From Methylophilus sp. (lineage in GTDB: Bacteria; Pseudomonadota; Gammaproteobacteria; Burkholderiales; Methylophilaceae), in contig NZ_SSGF01000022.1 of assembly GCF_008015755.1 (NCBI RefSeq), forward strand, positions 20,907 through 84,906: DNA of 64,000 bases, in the 5' to 3' direction. The position numbers and the translations under genes are program-made. Below, in pieces: positions 39,679 through 48,169 of this stretch (positions are counted from its first letter, which is position 1; the number at the start of each line of letters is the position of its first letter). Under the pieces are notes generated by a model, which saw only the letters and a program-made list of their open reading frames with translations, made no database searches and had not been told where the DNA came from.

Positions 39679-39720
39679 TGCAAAATAATAATTAAAAATG
39701 GTTTTAATTGCAAATAATAA
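39679..39720 (-). promoter_or_regulatory. Promoter and operator-like array of the XRE-argA gene
   Basis: On the minus strand, TTGCAA (39708-39713) and TATTAT (39685-39690) are separated by 17 bases. The spacer is itself an inverted repeat, ATTAAAA-ATGG-TTTTAAT (39691-39708). The direct repeat TGCAAA(A)TAATAA occurs at 39679-39691 and 39709-39720, 30 bases apart, covering both promoter boxes. The arrangement is what an autorepressor operator would look like. Confidence 0.6.
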
Positions 39721-39754
39721 GGTTTTTATGATTTTTGTAGGGGTCTGCATAGAC

Positions 39755-39780
39755 AAAAAAATGACGGCAATCGCCGTCAT
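39755..39780 (-). terminator. Rho-independent terminator after cfa
   Basis: ATGACGGC (39761-39768) pairs with GCCGTCAT (39773-39780); read on the minus strand the hairpin is followed by six Ts. It ends the cfa transcript and isolates it from the XRE-argA promoter. Confidence 0.85.
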
Positions 39781-39814
39781 ATAAGGTCAGAGAACACAGA
39801 GGACTACGTCAACA

Positions 39815-40987
39815 TCAACTTACTGGCAGCGGGCGCATTGAGCGATACACACGGTTGCTCTGCCGTTTGCTCAATACCAGCTGCCAGAGTTGCCCTTGCC
39901 GAGCGCGGAAATAACCTGCGCAACACATCAGGTAGTATTTCCACATCCGGTAAAAACTTTCATCATATTTAAATTGTAACTCTGGCCAGGCCCGATTGAA
40001 TTTATCCCACCAGGCCATCAGCGTGCGGTCATAATCAGGGCCAAAATTGTGCCAGTCTTCAATCAGGAATTTTTGCTCAATTGCCTGCGTGATTTCGCTG
40101 GCCGAAGGGACTTTGCCATTGGGGAAAATGTGGCGATCGATCCAGGCGTCGGTATGCAAGGCGGTTTTATGGTTGCCGATGGTATGCAGTAAAAACAGGC
40201 CGTTATCTTTGAGCAGGCGGTGTGCTGTTGCAAAATATATGGCATAGTTTTTTTGCCCGACATGCTCAAACATGCCGACGGATACAATTTTGTCGAATTG
40301 GCCATGCAGGTCGCGGTAATCCTTGAGCTGAATATCTACCGGTAATTCGGCGCAGCGTTCTTTGGCCACGGTTTGTTGCTCAACCGAGACGGTGATACCC
40401 ACGACCTGTACGCCGTAGTGCTTGGCCATATGTCTGGCCAGGCCGCCCCAGCCGCAACCGATTTCAAGTACGCGGTCACCTGGTTGCAAGTCCAGCTTGC
40501 GGCAAATCATGTCCAGCTTGTTAAACTGGGCTTCTTCTAGCGTGCTGGCATGCTGCCAGTAGCCGCAGGAATAGCTCATGCTGCTGTCTAGCATGGCTTC
40601 AAACACGTCGTTACCAATATCGTAATGTTGTTGCGCGACCTGGTAGGCGCGGTGCGGCGCTTGCAAGTTAAACAGGCTATGGCGAATGACCTCACCCAGC
40701 AAGGTGAGCTTGGCCATGCCGCCCATTTTTTCATCAATATCAGCGCGCATCACGCGGTGAAAAAACTCATCCAGCCGTTTGCAGTCCCAGCGGCCTTCAA
40801 TAAAAGCCTGCCCCAATCCCAACGTGCCCTTGGTCAACACATCGCGGTAAACACTTTCTTCATAGACCTGGATATCCCACGGCGCATGGCCATTAATAGT
40901 CACGCCCGTTGCGGCCAGCAGGCGGGTCAGAGTCTCGGGTGGCGCAGGCTGCTGCGCAAGCGGGTGGTGGATCGTGGTTTTCGGCAT
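39815..40987 (-). CDS. cfa: Cyclopropane-fatty-acyl-phospholipid synthase
   Basis: A 390-residue SAM-dependent enzyme that converts unsaturated acyl chains in membrane lipids to cyclopropanes, usually in stationary phase. Seen: QVYEESVYRDVLTKGTLGLG and EGRWDC in the N-terminal domain, YDIGNDVFEAMLDSSMSYSCGYW, the SAM loop VLEIGCGWGGLARHMA, and GMFEHVGQKNY. Length matches E. coli Cfa (382). It ends at a strong terminator; a 172-base upstream spacer contains a 12-base palindrome. Confidence 0.95.
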   Translation of the reverse strand: MPKTTIHHPLAQQPAPPETLTRLLAATGVTINGHAPWDIQVYEESVYRDVLTKGTLGLGQAFIEGRWDCKRLDEFFHRVMRADIDEKMGGMAKLTLLGEVIRHSLFNLQAPHRAYQVAQQHYDIGNDVFEAMLDSSMSYSCGYWQHASTLEEAQFNKLDMICRKLDLQPGDRVLEIGCGWGGLARHMAKHYGVQVVGITVSVEQQTVAKERCAELPVDIQLKDYRDLHGQFDKIVSVGMFEHVGQKNYAIYFATAHRLLKDNGLFLLHTIGNHKTALHTDAWIDRHIFPNGKVPSASEITQAIEQKFLIEDWHNFGPDYDRTLMAWWDKFNRAWPELQFKYDESFYRMWKYYLMCCAGYFRARQGQLWQLVLSKRQSNRVYRSMRPLPVS

Positions 40988-41071
40988 AATCGTCTGATAA
41001 TCCCAAATAACACAAAACGAAAGAATGACGGCTTAACAGCATCTTAAAAAGAGTCGATGTTGCTGACAACT

Positions 41072-41083
41072 CGTCATATGACG
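41072..41083. repeat. 12-base palindrome upstream of cfa
   Basis: CGTCATATGACG is perfectly palindromic, followed at once by GTATGACAGC, which partly repeats it. It lies about 85 bases before the cfa ATG in the spacer between the AEC transporter end and cfa, and may be an operator. Confidence 0.35.
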
Positions 41084-41159
41084 TATGACAGCATGCAGCA
41101 TAAAAATTCACACGGATTGCGTGATTTTAGGGAGTTGGCTGAGAGATAACAGGCCGCTT

Positions 41160-42089
41160 TTATGGCTGCAAGAGGGCAAACCAGAGTGATAAGCTGCCCA
41201 TACTAAGCAAGGTGCTCAGAAATACCGCTGCGGCGTATAAGGCGCCATCTAGCCGATAGCGTTCGCAAATCACAATGCCAAACACCATGGTGGGCATAGC
41301 TGCCAGCAGTACGCAGGCAGTGAGTTGATAGCCATACAGGCCGAGCGCGATGGCAGTATATCGCGCCGCCAATGGTGCAATCAGTAAACCAATCACGCAC
41401 ACAGGCAGCAGCAAAGGAATCAATTTGAGTTTAAAAGTATCCCAGCGGATGCTCATGCCTAGCGCAATCAGCATCAGCGGCACCACACCACCGGCCAAGG
41501 TATGTAGCGCGTGGCCGATCATGATAGGCTGCGGAGTGTGGCTGAGGTTGAGCAGGGTGGCTAGCAACAGTGCCCACAACGGTGGCACTTTTAATAATTC
41601 TTTTACTGGGTGTGTTTGATGCTCAGACTGGCCATAGCTTTGTGCCATCAGCATACCCAGTGTTAGCAGCACTGGTGTGCAGGCAAACAGGTCAAACTTG
41701 AGCACGATTTCGTGTGTCCAGTCGCCCAGCACTTCGCTGGTGACCGGCAGGCCAAGATAGGTGGCGTTAGGAAACGTGGCTGCCAGCATCAATGCGCCTT
41801 GTTGGGAGCGTGAAATAGTCACCACGCGCTGCAACAGTTGCAGCGTCAGCCACATGCATAAAGCCGCAACTGACAGGCGACTGAGCGCAGTCATGGCAAA
41901 GGCGAGGGTGCTGGCGTCAAACGGTGCCTGCCATAAAATATCCAGCACCAGCGCTGGCAGCAGGATATAAAACACTAGGTCTGTCAGCGCGCGCCGGTGC
42001 GACAACGCCGACATATGCCCAGGCGCCAGGCGCTGCCAGAGCATCCCCGCGGCGATCAATAGCGCCATTTGCAACATCACTGCGAGCAT
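41160..42089 (-). CDS. AEC-family (auxin efflux carrier) transporter
   Basis: A 309-residue membrane protein with about ten hydrophobic segments in two five-helix halves. Sequence features of the AEC/BASS-like fold include LTDLVFYILLPALVLDIL near the N-terminus, ATFPNATYLGLPVT in the first crossover region and VCVIGLLIAPL in the second half. Family members export organic anions or small acids; the substrate cannot be read from sequence. It lies 7 bases after the NTF2-like gene, so they may be cotranscribed. Confidence 0.8.
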   Translation of the reverse strand: MLAVMLQMALLIAAGMLWQRLAPGHMSALSHRRALTDLVFYILLPALVLDILWQAPFDASTLAFAMTALSRLSVAALCMWLTLQLLQRVVTISRSQQGALMLAATFPNATYLGLPVTSEVLGDWTHEIVLKFDLFACTPVLLTLGMLMAQSYGQSEHQTHPVKELLKVPPLWALLLATLLNLSHTPQPIMIGHALHTLAGGVVPLMLIALGMSIRWDTFKLKLIPLLLPVCVIGLLIAPLAARYTAIALGLYGYQLTACVLLAAMPTMVFGIVICERYRLDGALYAAAVFLSTLLSMGSLSLWFALLQP

Positions 42090-42096
42090 GCGTGGC

Positions 42097-42564
42097 TTAC
42101 AATCCTAAGTCGCTCAGCCCAGCATGGTCATCCGGGCGTCTGCCCAGTGGCCAGAAAAATTTGCGGTCTGTTTCTTTGATGGGGAGGTCGTTAATGCTGG
42201 CATGGCGCTGCATCATGAGGCCGGCCTCATTAAACAGCCAGTTTTCATTGCCGTAGCTGCGATACCACTGGCCGGCATCGTCGTGCCATTCGTAAGCAAA
42301 ACGCACGGCAATTTTATTGTCTAGAAAAGCCCAGATTTCTTTAATTAAACGGTAATCCAGCTCGCGCGCCCATTTGCGTGATAAAAATCCATGCACTGCT
42401 TGGCGGCCCACAGGAAACTCGGCGCGGTTACGCCAAATGGTGTCTTCGGTATAGACCTGAATCACGCGGTCTGGGTCATGGCTGTTCCAGGCATCTTCTG
42501 CCAGGCGCACTTTCTGGATGGCAGTTTCTAAAGTAAATGGCGGTAACGGTGGACGGGTTTCCAT
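42097..42564 (-). CDS. NTF2-like DUF1348 family protein
   Basis: A 155-residue SnoaL/NTF2-fold protein: [29 protein letters not shown] and [17 protein letters not shown] are typical of DUF1348, and [15 protein letters not shown] gives the conserved C-terminal pattern. The function is unknown; members are small conical-pocket proteins sometimes called nuclear-transport-factor-2 family. The ATG at 42564 is chosen because AAGGAG precedes it by 8 bases; upstream codons in frame are not convincing. Confidence 0.82.
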   Translation of the reverse strand: METRPPLPPFTLETAIQKVRLAEDAWNSHDPDRVIQVYTEDTIWRNRAEFPVGRQAVHGFLSRKWARELDYRLIKEIWAFLDNKIAVRFAYEWHDDAGQWYRSYGNENWLFNEAGLMMQRHASINDLPIKETDRKFFWPLGRRPDDHAGLSDLGL

Positions 42565-42589
42565 CAGGTAACTCCTTTGGCTAGCGAAT

Positions 42590-43324
42590 TTAAAAATCGC
42601 CCCACAGCGACTGCATGCTCGCAATGGCTGTGAGCGCGGCGGTTTCGGTGCGTAAAATTCTGGGGCCGAGGACGATCGATTGAAAGTGGTGTTGTGTGGC
42701 GAGTTCGATTTCAGCCGAGCTTAGGCCGCCTTCCGGGCCAATCAACAACTGAATGGCGCTCGCTGGTTTGCTTAAAGCGGCCAGCCGTTTGGCGCCAATC
42801 GGGTTCAGTAATAAATTCAGGTCATTCGGACTTGCGTGCTGGCTAAGCCATTGCGCCAGCGTGAGTGGTGCATGCACGGTGGGCACCACCGCGCGGCCGC
42901 TTTGTTCACAGGCGGCAATGGCGACGCCTTGCCAGTGTTCAGTGCGTTTTTCGGCACGGTCGCCCGTTAACTTGGTGACGCAGCGCTCGGTGCTGAGCGG
43001 ATAAATCTCCGTCACGCCGAGTTCGACGGCTTTCTGGATGGTGTAATCCATGCGGTCGCCGCTGGAAATCCCTTGCAGCAATCGAATCGCAAGTGGTGAC
43101 TCATTGCTGACTGGCACGCGGCTGAGTACTTCCACCTGGGCGGACTTTTTTTCTATGCTGCTCAGTGCGCATTGGTAATCAAAGCCATCGCCGCAAAACA
43201 GGGTCAAGGTATCGCCCACTTTAAGGCGCATCACCCTCACCGCATGTGCCATGGCATTGTCGCTCAGTGCTATTTGCTGACCGACCGTTAATGCCGTCGG
43301 GCTATGAAATCGTAAATTACTCAT
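42590..43324 (-). CDS. rsmE: 16S rRNA m3U1498 methyltransferase
   Basis: About 244 residues. SPOUT methyltransferase: N-terminal PUA-like domain ([21 protein letters not shown]) and C-terminal trefoil knot with [17 protein letters not shown] and [16 protein letters not shown], the SAM-binding signature of RsmE. It N3-methylates U1498 in the small subunit. The start MSNLRFHSP at 43324 fits the family; an upstream ATG at 43333 cannot be excluded, and no clear ribosome binding site is visible for either. Confidence 0.94.
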   Translation of the reverse strand: MSNLRFHSPTALTVGQQIALSDNAMAHAVRVMRLKVGDTLTLFCGDGFDYQCALSSIEKKSAQVEVLSRVPVSNESPLAIRLLQGISSGDRMDYTIQKAVELGVTEIYPLSTERCVTKLTGDRAEKRTEHWQGVAIAACEQSGRAVVPTVHAPLTLAQWLSQHASPNDLNLLLNPIGAKRLAALSKPASAIQLLIGPEGGLSSAEIELATQHHFQSIVLGPRILRTETAALTAIASMQSLWGDF

Positions 43325-43423
43325 GACTGGCATTGTAACCAAAATGCCTGTGCGCAGGAGATTCACCTTGGCGCTTTAATCACGTACCATCATGGTTTAC
43401 ATTCAATGGCAGGAGCAACTCTG

Positions 43424-43975
43424 ATGGCAAGCATTAGCCCACCCGTATGTGACTTTGGCTGGAAAGCCCCGGCATTCAACTTGCCTGATGTTGATGGCAA
43501 ACTGGTGAATCTGGAAAGCAGCATGGGCCGTAATGGCCTGCTGGTGATGTTTATCTGTAACCATTGCCCGTATGTGAAAGCGATTTTGCCGCGCCTGATT
43601 GCCGATGTGAAAGCACTGCAAGTGCTGGGCGTGAATACCGTCGCCATCATGTCCAACGACCCATCTGATTATCCTGAAGACAGCCCGGAAAACATGAAAA
43701 AACTGGCAACAGACCTGGCGTTACCTTTCCCTTATCTGCTGGACGAAACCCAACAAGTGGCCAAAGCCTATGATGCGGTATGTACGCCAGATTTTTTTGG
43801 CTTTAACCACCAGTTTGAGCTGCAATACCGTGGTCGTTTTGACGAAAGCCGCAAAGAAACGGCGCCTGACAGCACGCGCGATTTGTTTAAGGCCATGAAG
43901 TTGGTGGCGGAGAGTGGGCAAGGGCCCGAGCAACAAATACCGAGTATCGGTTGCTCGATTAAGTGGAAAGAATAA
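43424..43975 (+). CDS. Thioredoxin-fold (AhpC/TSA-like) protein with CNHC motif
   Basis: A 183-residue peroxiredoxin/TlpA-like domain without signal peptide. The redox pair is C45 and C48 in FICNHCPYVKA, a motif of the 'thioredoxin family protein' group in proteobacteria; STRDLF and SIGCSIKWKE close the domain. The ATG at 43424 is preferred over 43406 because GGAG lies 8 bases upstream. It is convergent with nnrS (3-base gap). The reductant and client are unknown. Confidence 0.78.
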   Translation: MASISPPVCDFGWKAPAFNLPDVDGKLVNLESSMGRNGLLVMFICNHCPYVKAILPRLIADVKALQVLGVNTVAIMSNDPSDYPEDSPENMKKLATDLALPFPYLLDETQQVAKAYDAVCTPDFFGFNHQFELQYRGRFDESRKETAPDSTRDLFKAMKLVAESGQGPEQQIPSIGCSIKWKE

Positions 43976-43978
43976 CCA

Positions 43979-45205
43979 TTAACCTAGCGAGCCATCAATG
44001 CGTGGTTTGCTGAGTATCGGCCAGTAGGTGATGCAAAATAGCCCGAATGCGGCTATCCAGCCGCTGGCGGCTAGCATCACAGATAAGCGGTAAAATTCAG
44101 GCAGCAGCATAGGCAAAGATACCCGGCTCAGGGTCGCGAAAATAAGCAGGCCAAATACCCAGCTTACACTGCGTGGTGGGGTGTGGATATTGCGGCCGGT
44201 GTGGCCCAGCGCAACGCGCGCCATCATGGCCAGTGTAATCAGGCCTATGCCGCCAATCGCCCAGCAATGGATGGCCAGAATGACCGGGAGATGGGGCGCC
44301 AGAAAGCTGGCAGCATAGAGTAGAAACCCCAGGTTGATCAGCCACAAACCACAATAAAAACTCCACAACAGTGGCACTTGCCAAATGCCAGGCGTATGCC
44401 AGCGCCATAATCTGAATCCGGCGCTTAAGCTGATAGTGAGCCCTAACACTGCATTGAGTATTTCAGTGTTCATGGTCAGGATATTGATCAGCAAGGCGGC
44501 CAGGCACACCATGAGTAAGCGGTCTATCCAGGCTGCATTTTTCAAGGTCACCTCTTCTTTTACGCCGCGCTCAATAAACATCGGCAGGATACGACGGCTG
44601 ATAACCATAATCAGGCTCACATTGAGCAGCAAGCCTATCCATAGCGCGGCGTGTGCGCCATTACTGGTCCAGCCCAGTGCCTGGGTATAAAAAGCGAGGT
44701 TGCCCATGGTGAGGAAAATGATTTTTGATAGCACGCCAAGTTGCCGCCACTGTTTGACTTTAATGATCGGCTGGGCCACGGCAAAAATGAGCCATAGGTT
44801 AAATACCAGGTCAAAACTTGCTGCTACCAATATTTGGCCGGGGGCGATGAGCATCACACTGCGGGCAATGGCCCAGCACGCGACTAGACCCAGTAGCGGG
44901 CGGCCATGCAGGGTTTGTATGCCGGTCCAGTTTTTAACTGCCGTCAGCAGAAAACCGGCAATCACGGCAAAAGCAAAGCCATATAGCATTTCATGCGCAT
45001 GCCACTGCGAAGGCGAAATGGTGGGGAGTGCCTGTGGGGATAGTGGCGGCCAAAGTTGAAAATAGCCTGTCATCCAGGCCGTCATCGATAATACGGCAAA
45101 GCCTGCGGCCAGCAGGAAAAATGGCCGGAATCCCAGGTTCCATAACGCAAATCTTTGCACGGGCAGTTTGCGGCTGGGCGGGGAGATTTGAATCAGCGGC
45201 TGCAT
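43979..45205 (-). CDS. NnrS family membrane protein
   Basis: A 408-residue polytopic protein with about twelve transmembrane segments. PSQWHAHEMLYGFAFAVIAGFLLTA is the family's N-terminal histidine-containing region, and GALGH-type HTGRNIHTP appears late in the sequence, both typical of NnrS, a heme- and copper-containing protein of nitric-oxide metabolism in denitrifiers and nitrite-exposed bacteria. The start at 45205 follows AAGGAG by 8 bases; the frame runs further upstream without a good start. An NsrR-like palindrome lies in the shared divergent promoter with nsrR. Confidence 0.88.
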   Translation of the reverse strand: MQPLIQISPPSRKLPVQRFALWNLGFRPFFLLAAGFAVLSMTAWMTGYFQLWPPLSPQALPTISPSQWHAHEMLYGFAFAVIAGFLLTAVKNWTGIQTLHGRPLLGLVACWAIARSVMLIAPGQILVAASFDLVFNLWLIFAVAQPIIKVKQWRQLGVLSKIIFLTMGNLAFYTQALGWTSNGAHAALWIGLLLNVSLIMVISRRILPMFIERGVKEEVTLKNAAWIDRLLMVCLAALLINILTMNTEILNAVLGLTISLSAGFRLWRWHTPGIWQVPLLWSFYCGLWLINLGFLLYAASFLAPHLPVILAIHCWAIGGIGLITLAMMARVALGHTGRNIHTPPRSVSWVFGLLIFATLSRVSLPMLLPEFYRLSVMLAASGWIAAFGLFCITYWPILSKPRIDGSLG

Positions 45206-45255
45206 AAAAGATGCTCCTTGAGGTCTATGGTCATCAGCATAATTCATTAAAGTTG

Positions 45256-45266
45256 CATTGTAAATG
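45256..45266. promoter_or_regulatory. NsrR-like operator between nnrS and nsrR
   Basis: CATTGTAAATG, within TTGCATTGTAAATGAAAC, has one mismatch to the palindrome CATTTTAAATG found before hmp. Its core resembles the ATTT-N-AAAT centre of known NsrR sites. It lies 24 bases before the nsrR ATG and about 50 bases before the nnrS start. Confidence 0.6.
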
Positions 45267-45289
45267 AAACATATATTAGAATGCACAAC

Positions 45290-45730
45290 ATGCAATTAAA
45301 CAAATTTACCGATATTGGTTTGCGCGTCTTGATGTATTTGTCGCAGTCGCGCTTTGACCAGCAAGTGACCATAGACGAGATCGCCACCACGTTTGACCTG
45401 CCGCGTAACCATTTGATTAAAGTGATTACGCGCCTGAACAAGCTGGGCTGGATCAAGGCAACGCGTGGCCGCAATGGCGGTCTGGAACTGAATCCTGAAT
45501 CACTGCAATTGCGCATAGGTGATATTTTGCGCGAGCTGGAGAATACGACTGAGCTCATTAACTGTGAGAAACCGGTGTGCCGGTTTCACGGCGGTTGCCT
45601 GCTAAAAGACGCTTTGCAAACCGGGCTGGAATCTTTTTATGCGCACATGAACCAGCACAGTCTGTTTGATATTGTGAATAACAACACCAGGGAAAAAATT
45701 ATTGCCATGCACAAAACCCACGCGGCCTAA
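45290..45730 (+). CDS. nsrR: Rrf2-family nitric oxide sensor NsrR
   Basis: A 146-residue winged-helix repressor. It begins MQLNKFTDIGLRVLMYL, the standard NsrR start, so the ATG at 45290 is preferred over 45281. The Fe-S ligands are visible as C92, C97 and C103 (NCEKPVCRFHGGC). NO damages the cluster and lifts repression. The genes around it, nnrS and hmp, are typical NsrR targets and share its putative site. Confidence 0.93.
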   Translation: MQLNKFTDIGLRVLMYLSQSRFDQQVTIDEIATTFDLPRNHLIKVITRLNKLGWIKATRGRNGGLELNPESLQLRIGDILRELENTTELINCEKPVCRFHGGCLLKDALQTGLESFYAHMNQHSLFDIVNNNTREKIIAMHKTHAA

Positions 45731-45753
45731 ATCACGCAGCCTAAGTGGGGAGC

Positions 45754-45771
45754 GGCCTGTTAATGCAGGCC
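45754..45771 (+). terminator. Weak hairpin between nsrR and hmp
   Basis: GGCCTG-TTAATG-CAGGCC forms a 6-bp stem followed by AATTTCTTA. The missing T-run makes it a weak terminator or partial attenuator, leaving room for hmp read-through. Confidence 0.45.
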
Positions 45772-45792
45772 AATTTCTTACATTAAATGTTT

Positions 45793-45803
45793 CATTTTAA
45801 ATG
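45793..45803 (+). promoter_or_regulatory. NsrR-like operator before hmp
   Basis: CATTTTAAATG is a perfect palindrome centred 24 bases before the hmp ATG, and matches 10 of 11 positions of the site between nnrS and nsrR. The upstream ATGTTTCATTT stretch also resembles, in inverse orientation, the AAATGAAACAT next to the first site. Confidence 0.62.
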
Positions 45804-45822
45804 CTAGTTAAAAGGAGTTTTT

Positions 45823-47022
45823 ATGTTATCCAGTGCTGCCCGTCCGTATATCCAAGCCAGCGTGCCTGTATTGCAAGCGCATGGTTTAGCGATCACCACC
45901 ACGTTTTATAGCAATATGTTTCAAGCGCATCCTGAGTTGAAAAACCTGTTTAATATGGGCAATCAGGCTAATGGCAGCCAGCAACAATCGCTGGCCGCGG
46001 CGGTGTTTGCATATGCCGCCAACATTGATAACGCGTCGGCGCTGCAACCGGTGATTGACCGTATTGTGCATAAACATGCTGCGGTAGGCATCAAGCCCGC
46101 GCATTACCCGATTGTGGGGCGCCATTTGTTGGGGGCCATTGCTGAAGTGCTGGGCGAAGCGGCTACACCACCGCTTATTGCGGCCTGGGATGAAGCCTAT
46201 TGGTTGCTGGCGGGTGAGTTTATTGCTGCAGAAGCCCGCTTATATCAACGCACCGGATATGCCGCAGACCAATGGATAGACGCGCGCATCACGGAGGTGA
46301 CGCCCGCCGCAGACGGTATCCTGTCACTTGTGCTGGCAGCAGAAGAGCAGGCATTGCCTGCTTTCAAGGCCGGGCAATATATCAGTGTGGCTGTGACCCT
46401 GGCCGATGGCGCACGCCAGATCCGGCAATATAGCCTGTCAGATGCCGAGCAAAAATCCACTTACCGCATCAGTGTGAAACGCGAGGCTGGCGATACGCAA
46501 ACACCGCAAGGCACGGTGTCTAGCTGGTTACATCAATATGCCCAGGTGGACGGGCAGTTACGCATCAGCCATCCTTATGGCGAATTGACGCCTGTACTGC
46601 AAGCCAGCACGCCACTGGTGCTGATCTCGGCGGGCGTGGGTATCACGCCGATGTTGTCCATGCTGAAAACATTGCAGCAAGCGCAGACTAAGCGTGAGGT
46701 GTGGTTTTTGCATGCAGCCCGTACCATGCAGCATGTGCCGCATCTGGATGAATTGATGGCAAGCGCCGAGCAATTGTCGTCACTGAATCTGGCTTTGTAT
46801 ATTGAAGATAAACCCGGTTTTGCGACAGAGCGCCTGGTGCGTGAGGGGCATATGCGTGTGAACGAGTGGCCATTCAACGCGGCCTTGAACGCGCAATATT
46901 ACCTGTGTGGCCCGCTGCCATTCATGGTCGCGCAGTGGCAGGCATTGCTGGCCATGGGCATCCCGCCGCAGCATATCCACCGTGAAGTATTTGGGCCGGA
47001 AAGTTTAAATCAGGCAGCTTAG
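45823..47022 (+). CDS. hmp: Flavohemoglobin, nitric oxide dioxygenase
   Basis: A 399-residue protein: globin domain (1-137) with the proximal histidine in HKHAAVGIKPAHYPIVG, the usual distal tyrosine region near TTFYSNMF, then an FAD-binding domain (GQYISVAVTL and RQYSLSD) and an NAD(P)H domain (LISAGVGITPMLSML). It converts NO to nitrate aerobically. Strong AAAGGAG precedes the ATG. The NsrR site just upstream and nsrR next door explain NO induction. Confidence 0.96.
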   Translation: MLSSAARPYIQASVPVLQAHGLAITTTFYSNMFQAHPELKNLFNMGNQANGSQQQSLAAAVFAYAANIDNASALQPVIDRIVHKHAAVGIKPAHYPIVGRHLLGAIAEVLGEAATPPLIAAWDEAYWLLAGEFIAAEARLYQRTGYAADQWIDARITEVTPAADGILSLVLAAEEQALPAFKAGQYISVAVTLADGARQIRQYSLSDAEQKSTYRISVKREAGDTQTPQGTVSSWLHQYAQVDGQLRISHPYGELTPVLQASTPLVLISAGVGITPMLSMLKTLQQAQTKREVWFLHAARTMQHVPHLDELMASAEQLSSLNLALYIEDKPGFATERLVREGHMRVNEWPFNAALNAQYYLCGPLPFMVAQWQALLAMGIPPQHIHREVFGPESLNQAA

Positions 47023-47102
47023 TTGCATGGGCAAACGCAGCAGTATTTGCAAACTGGCGTTAGAATGGCACTCTTTAGAACCGCGCAGGAAAGGAAGCTG
47101 GC

Positions 47103-48116
47103 ATGCAAAAACAACTCAAATGGGGCATTCTCGGGGCTGCGCGAGTCAATGAGCGGCTGCTGCCCGCTATTGTCGAGGCCAGTAATTCGCAACTAGTGGC
47201 GATTGCCAGCCGTCGCGCAGGCGCTGCCAGGGCGACGCTGGATAAATACGCGCCCAACCTTGGCGGTGTCACCTGTTATGACGACATGGATAGCCTGCTG
47301 GCCGATAGCGAAGTGGAAGCCGTGTATTGCCCGATGGCCAACGAAGAGCACGCAGAGTGGGCGCTGAAAGCGATTGCGGCAGGCAAGCATGTGCTGATCG
47401 AAAAACCGATGACCACGCGCCTGGCCGATATAGACACCATAGAATCCGCCGCCAAAGCCAAGGGCGTGACCGTGATGGAAGGCTTTATGTACCGCTTTCA
47501 TCCGCAGCATGCCAAAGTCAAAGCGTTGGTTGGCAGCGGTCTGATTGGCGATGTGCTGTCTTGCCGCGCCAGCTTTTCTTTCCTCATGGCGCCTGCACGT
47601 ATGTACCGGATTAACCGCGATATGGCCAATGGTGGCGGTGCCATGTGGGATATCGGGCCGTATGCGATTCATGCGCTGCGCTGGTGTTTTGGTGGCGGCG
47701 ATGCGCCCGCTGAGCCAGTGAATGTCGTGGCTTACGGCAAGCTCAATGCACATGGCGCGGATGTGGTTGCCAGTGGTGTGCTGGATTTTGGGCCGGATGC
47801 CCAGGGTCGCGCCCGCTTTGGCCATTTTGATGTGAGCTTTGAGCGTGGCCGCAAAGCCGAGTATGAATTCATTGGCGATAAGGGTTGGATCAAATGCCAC
47901 AATATGTGGGCGTATCCAGGTGATGATCCAGTGATCAGTTGGGAGGCGGGTGGCAAGTCAGAGACGATTGTCTTGCCCAAAGCCAATCACTTTAATTTAG
48001 AGATTGAGCACTTTGCTGATTGCGTGCGCTACGGCAAAGCACCATTGCTGAGTTTTGACGATGCGCGTGGTAATTGCAAGGCGATTGAAGCGGTGATTGC
48101 TGCCTTGAAGCGCTAG
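47103..48116 (+). CDS. Gfo/Idh/MocA family oxidoreductase
   Basis: A 337-residue NAD(P)-dependent dehydrogenase: Rossmann start WGILGAARVNERLLPAI, AIASRRAGAARATLDKY, the family EKP motif (VLIEKPMTTRL) and the C-terminal alpha/beta domain with GAMWDIGPYAIHALRW. Its dimerisation and NAD pocket look intact. Substrate, likely a sugar or inositol-like polyol, cannot be determined. GGAAAGGAAGC precedes the ATG. It converges with the Fae-like gene and a bidirectional terminator lies between. Confidence 0.87.
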   Translation: MQKQLKWGILGAARVNERLLPAIVEASNSQLVAIASRRAGAARATLDKYAPNLGGVTCYDDMDSLLADSEVEAVYCPMANEEHAEWALKAIAAGKHVLIEKPMTTRLADIDTIESAAKAKGVTVMEGFMYRFHPQHAKVKALVGSGLIGDVLSCRASFSFLMAPARMYRINRDMANGGGAMWDIGPYAIHALRWCFGGGDAPAEPVNVVAYGKLNAHGADVVASGVLDFGPDAQGRARFGHFDVSFERGRKAEYEFIGDKGWIKCHNMWAYPGDDPVISWEAGGKSETIVLPKANHFNLEIEHFADCVRYGKAPLLSFDDARGNCKAIEAVIAALKR

Positions 48117-48136
48117 GGACAAAGGATTTGTGCCAT

Positions 48137-48164
48137 AAAAAAGGATGCCTGAGCATCCTTTTTT
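48137..48164. terminator. Bidirectional Rho-independent terminator
   Basis: AAAAAAGGATGC (48137-48148) pairs with GCATCCTTTTTT (48153-48164) around a 4-base loop. T-runs on both strands serve the converging Gfo/Idh and Fae-like genes. Confidence 0.9.
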
Positions 48165-48169
48165 ATTAT

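Noticed and set aside
38943..39695. 250-residue plus-strand frame opposite the XRE-argA gene
   Set aside because: Its composition is serine/arginine-rich, typical of an antisense shadow, with no domain pattern or ribosome binding site, and the minus-strand gene is clearly real.
47193..47900. 235-residue minus-strand frame opposite the Gfo/Idh gene
   Set aside because: No recognisable motif, no start signal; it exists because of the codon pattern of the real gene.
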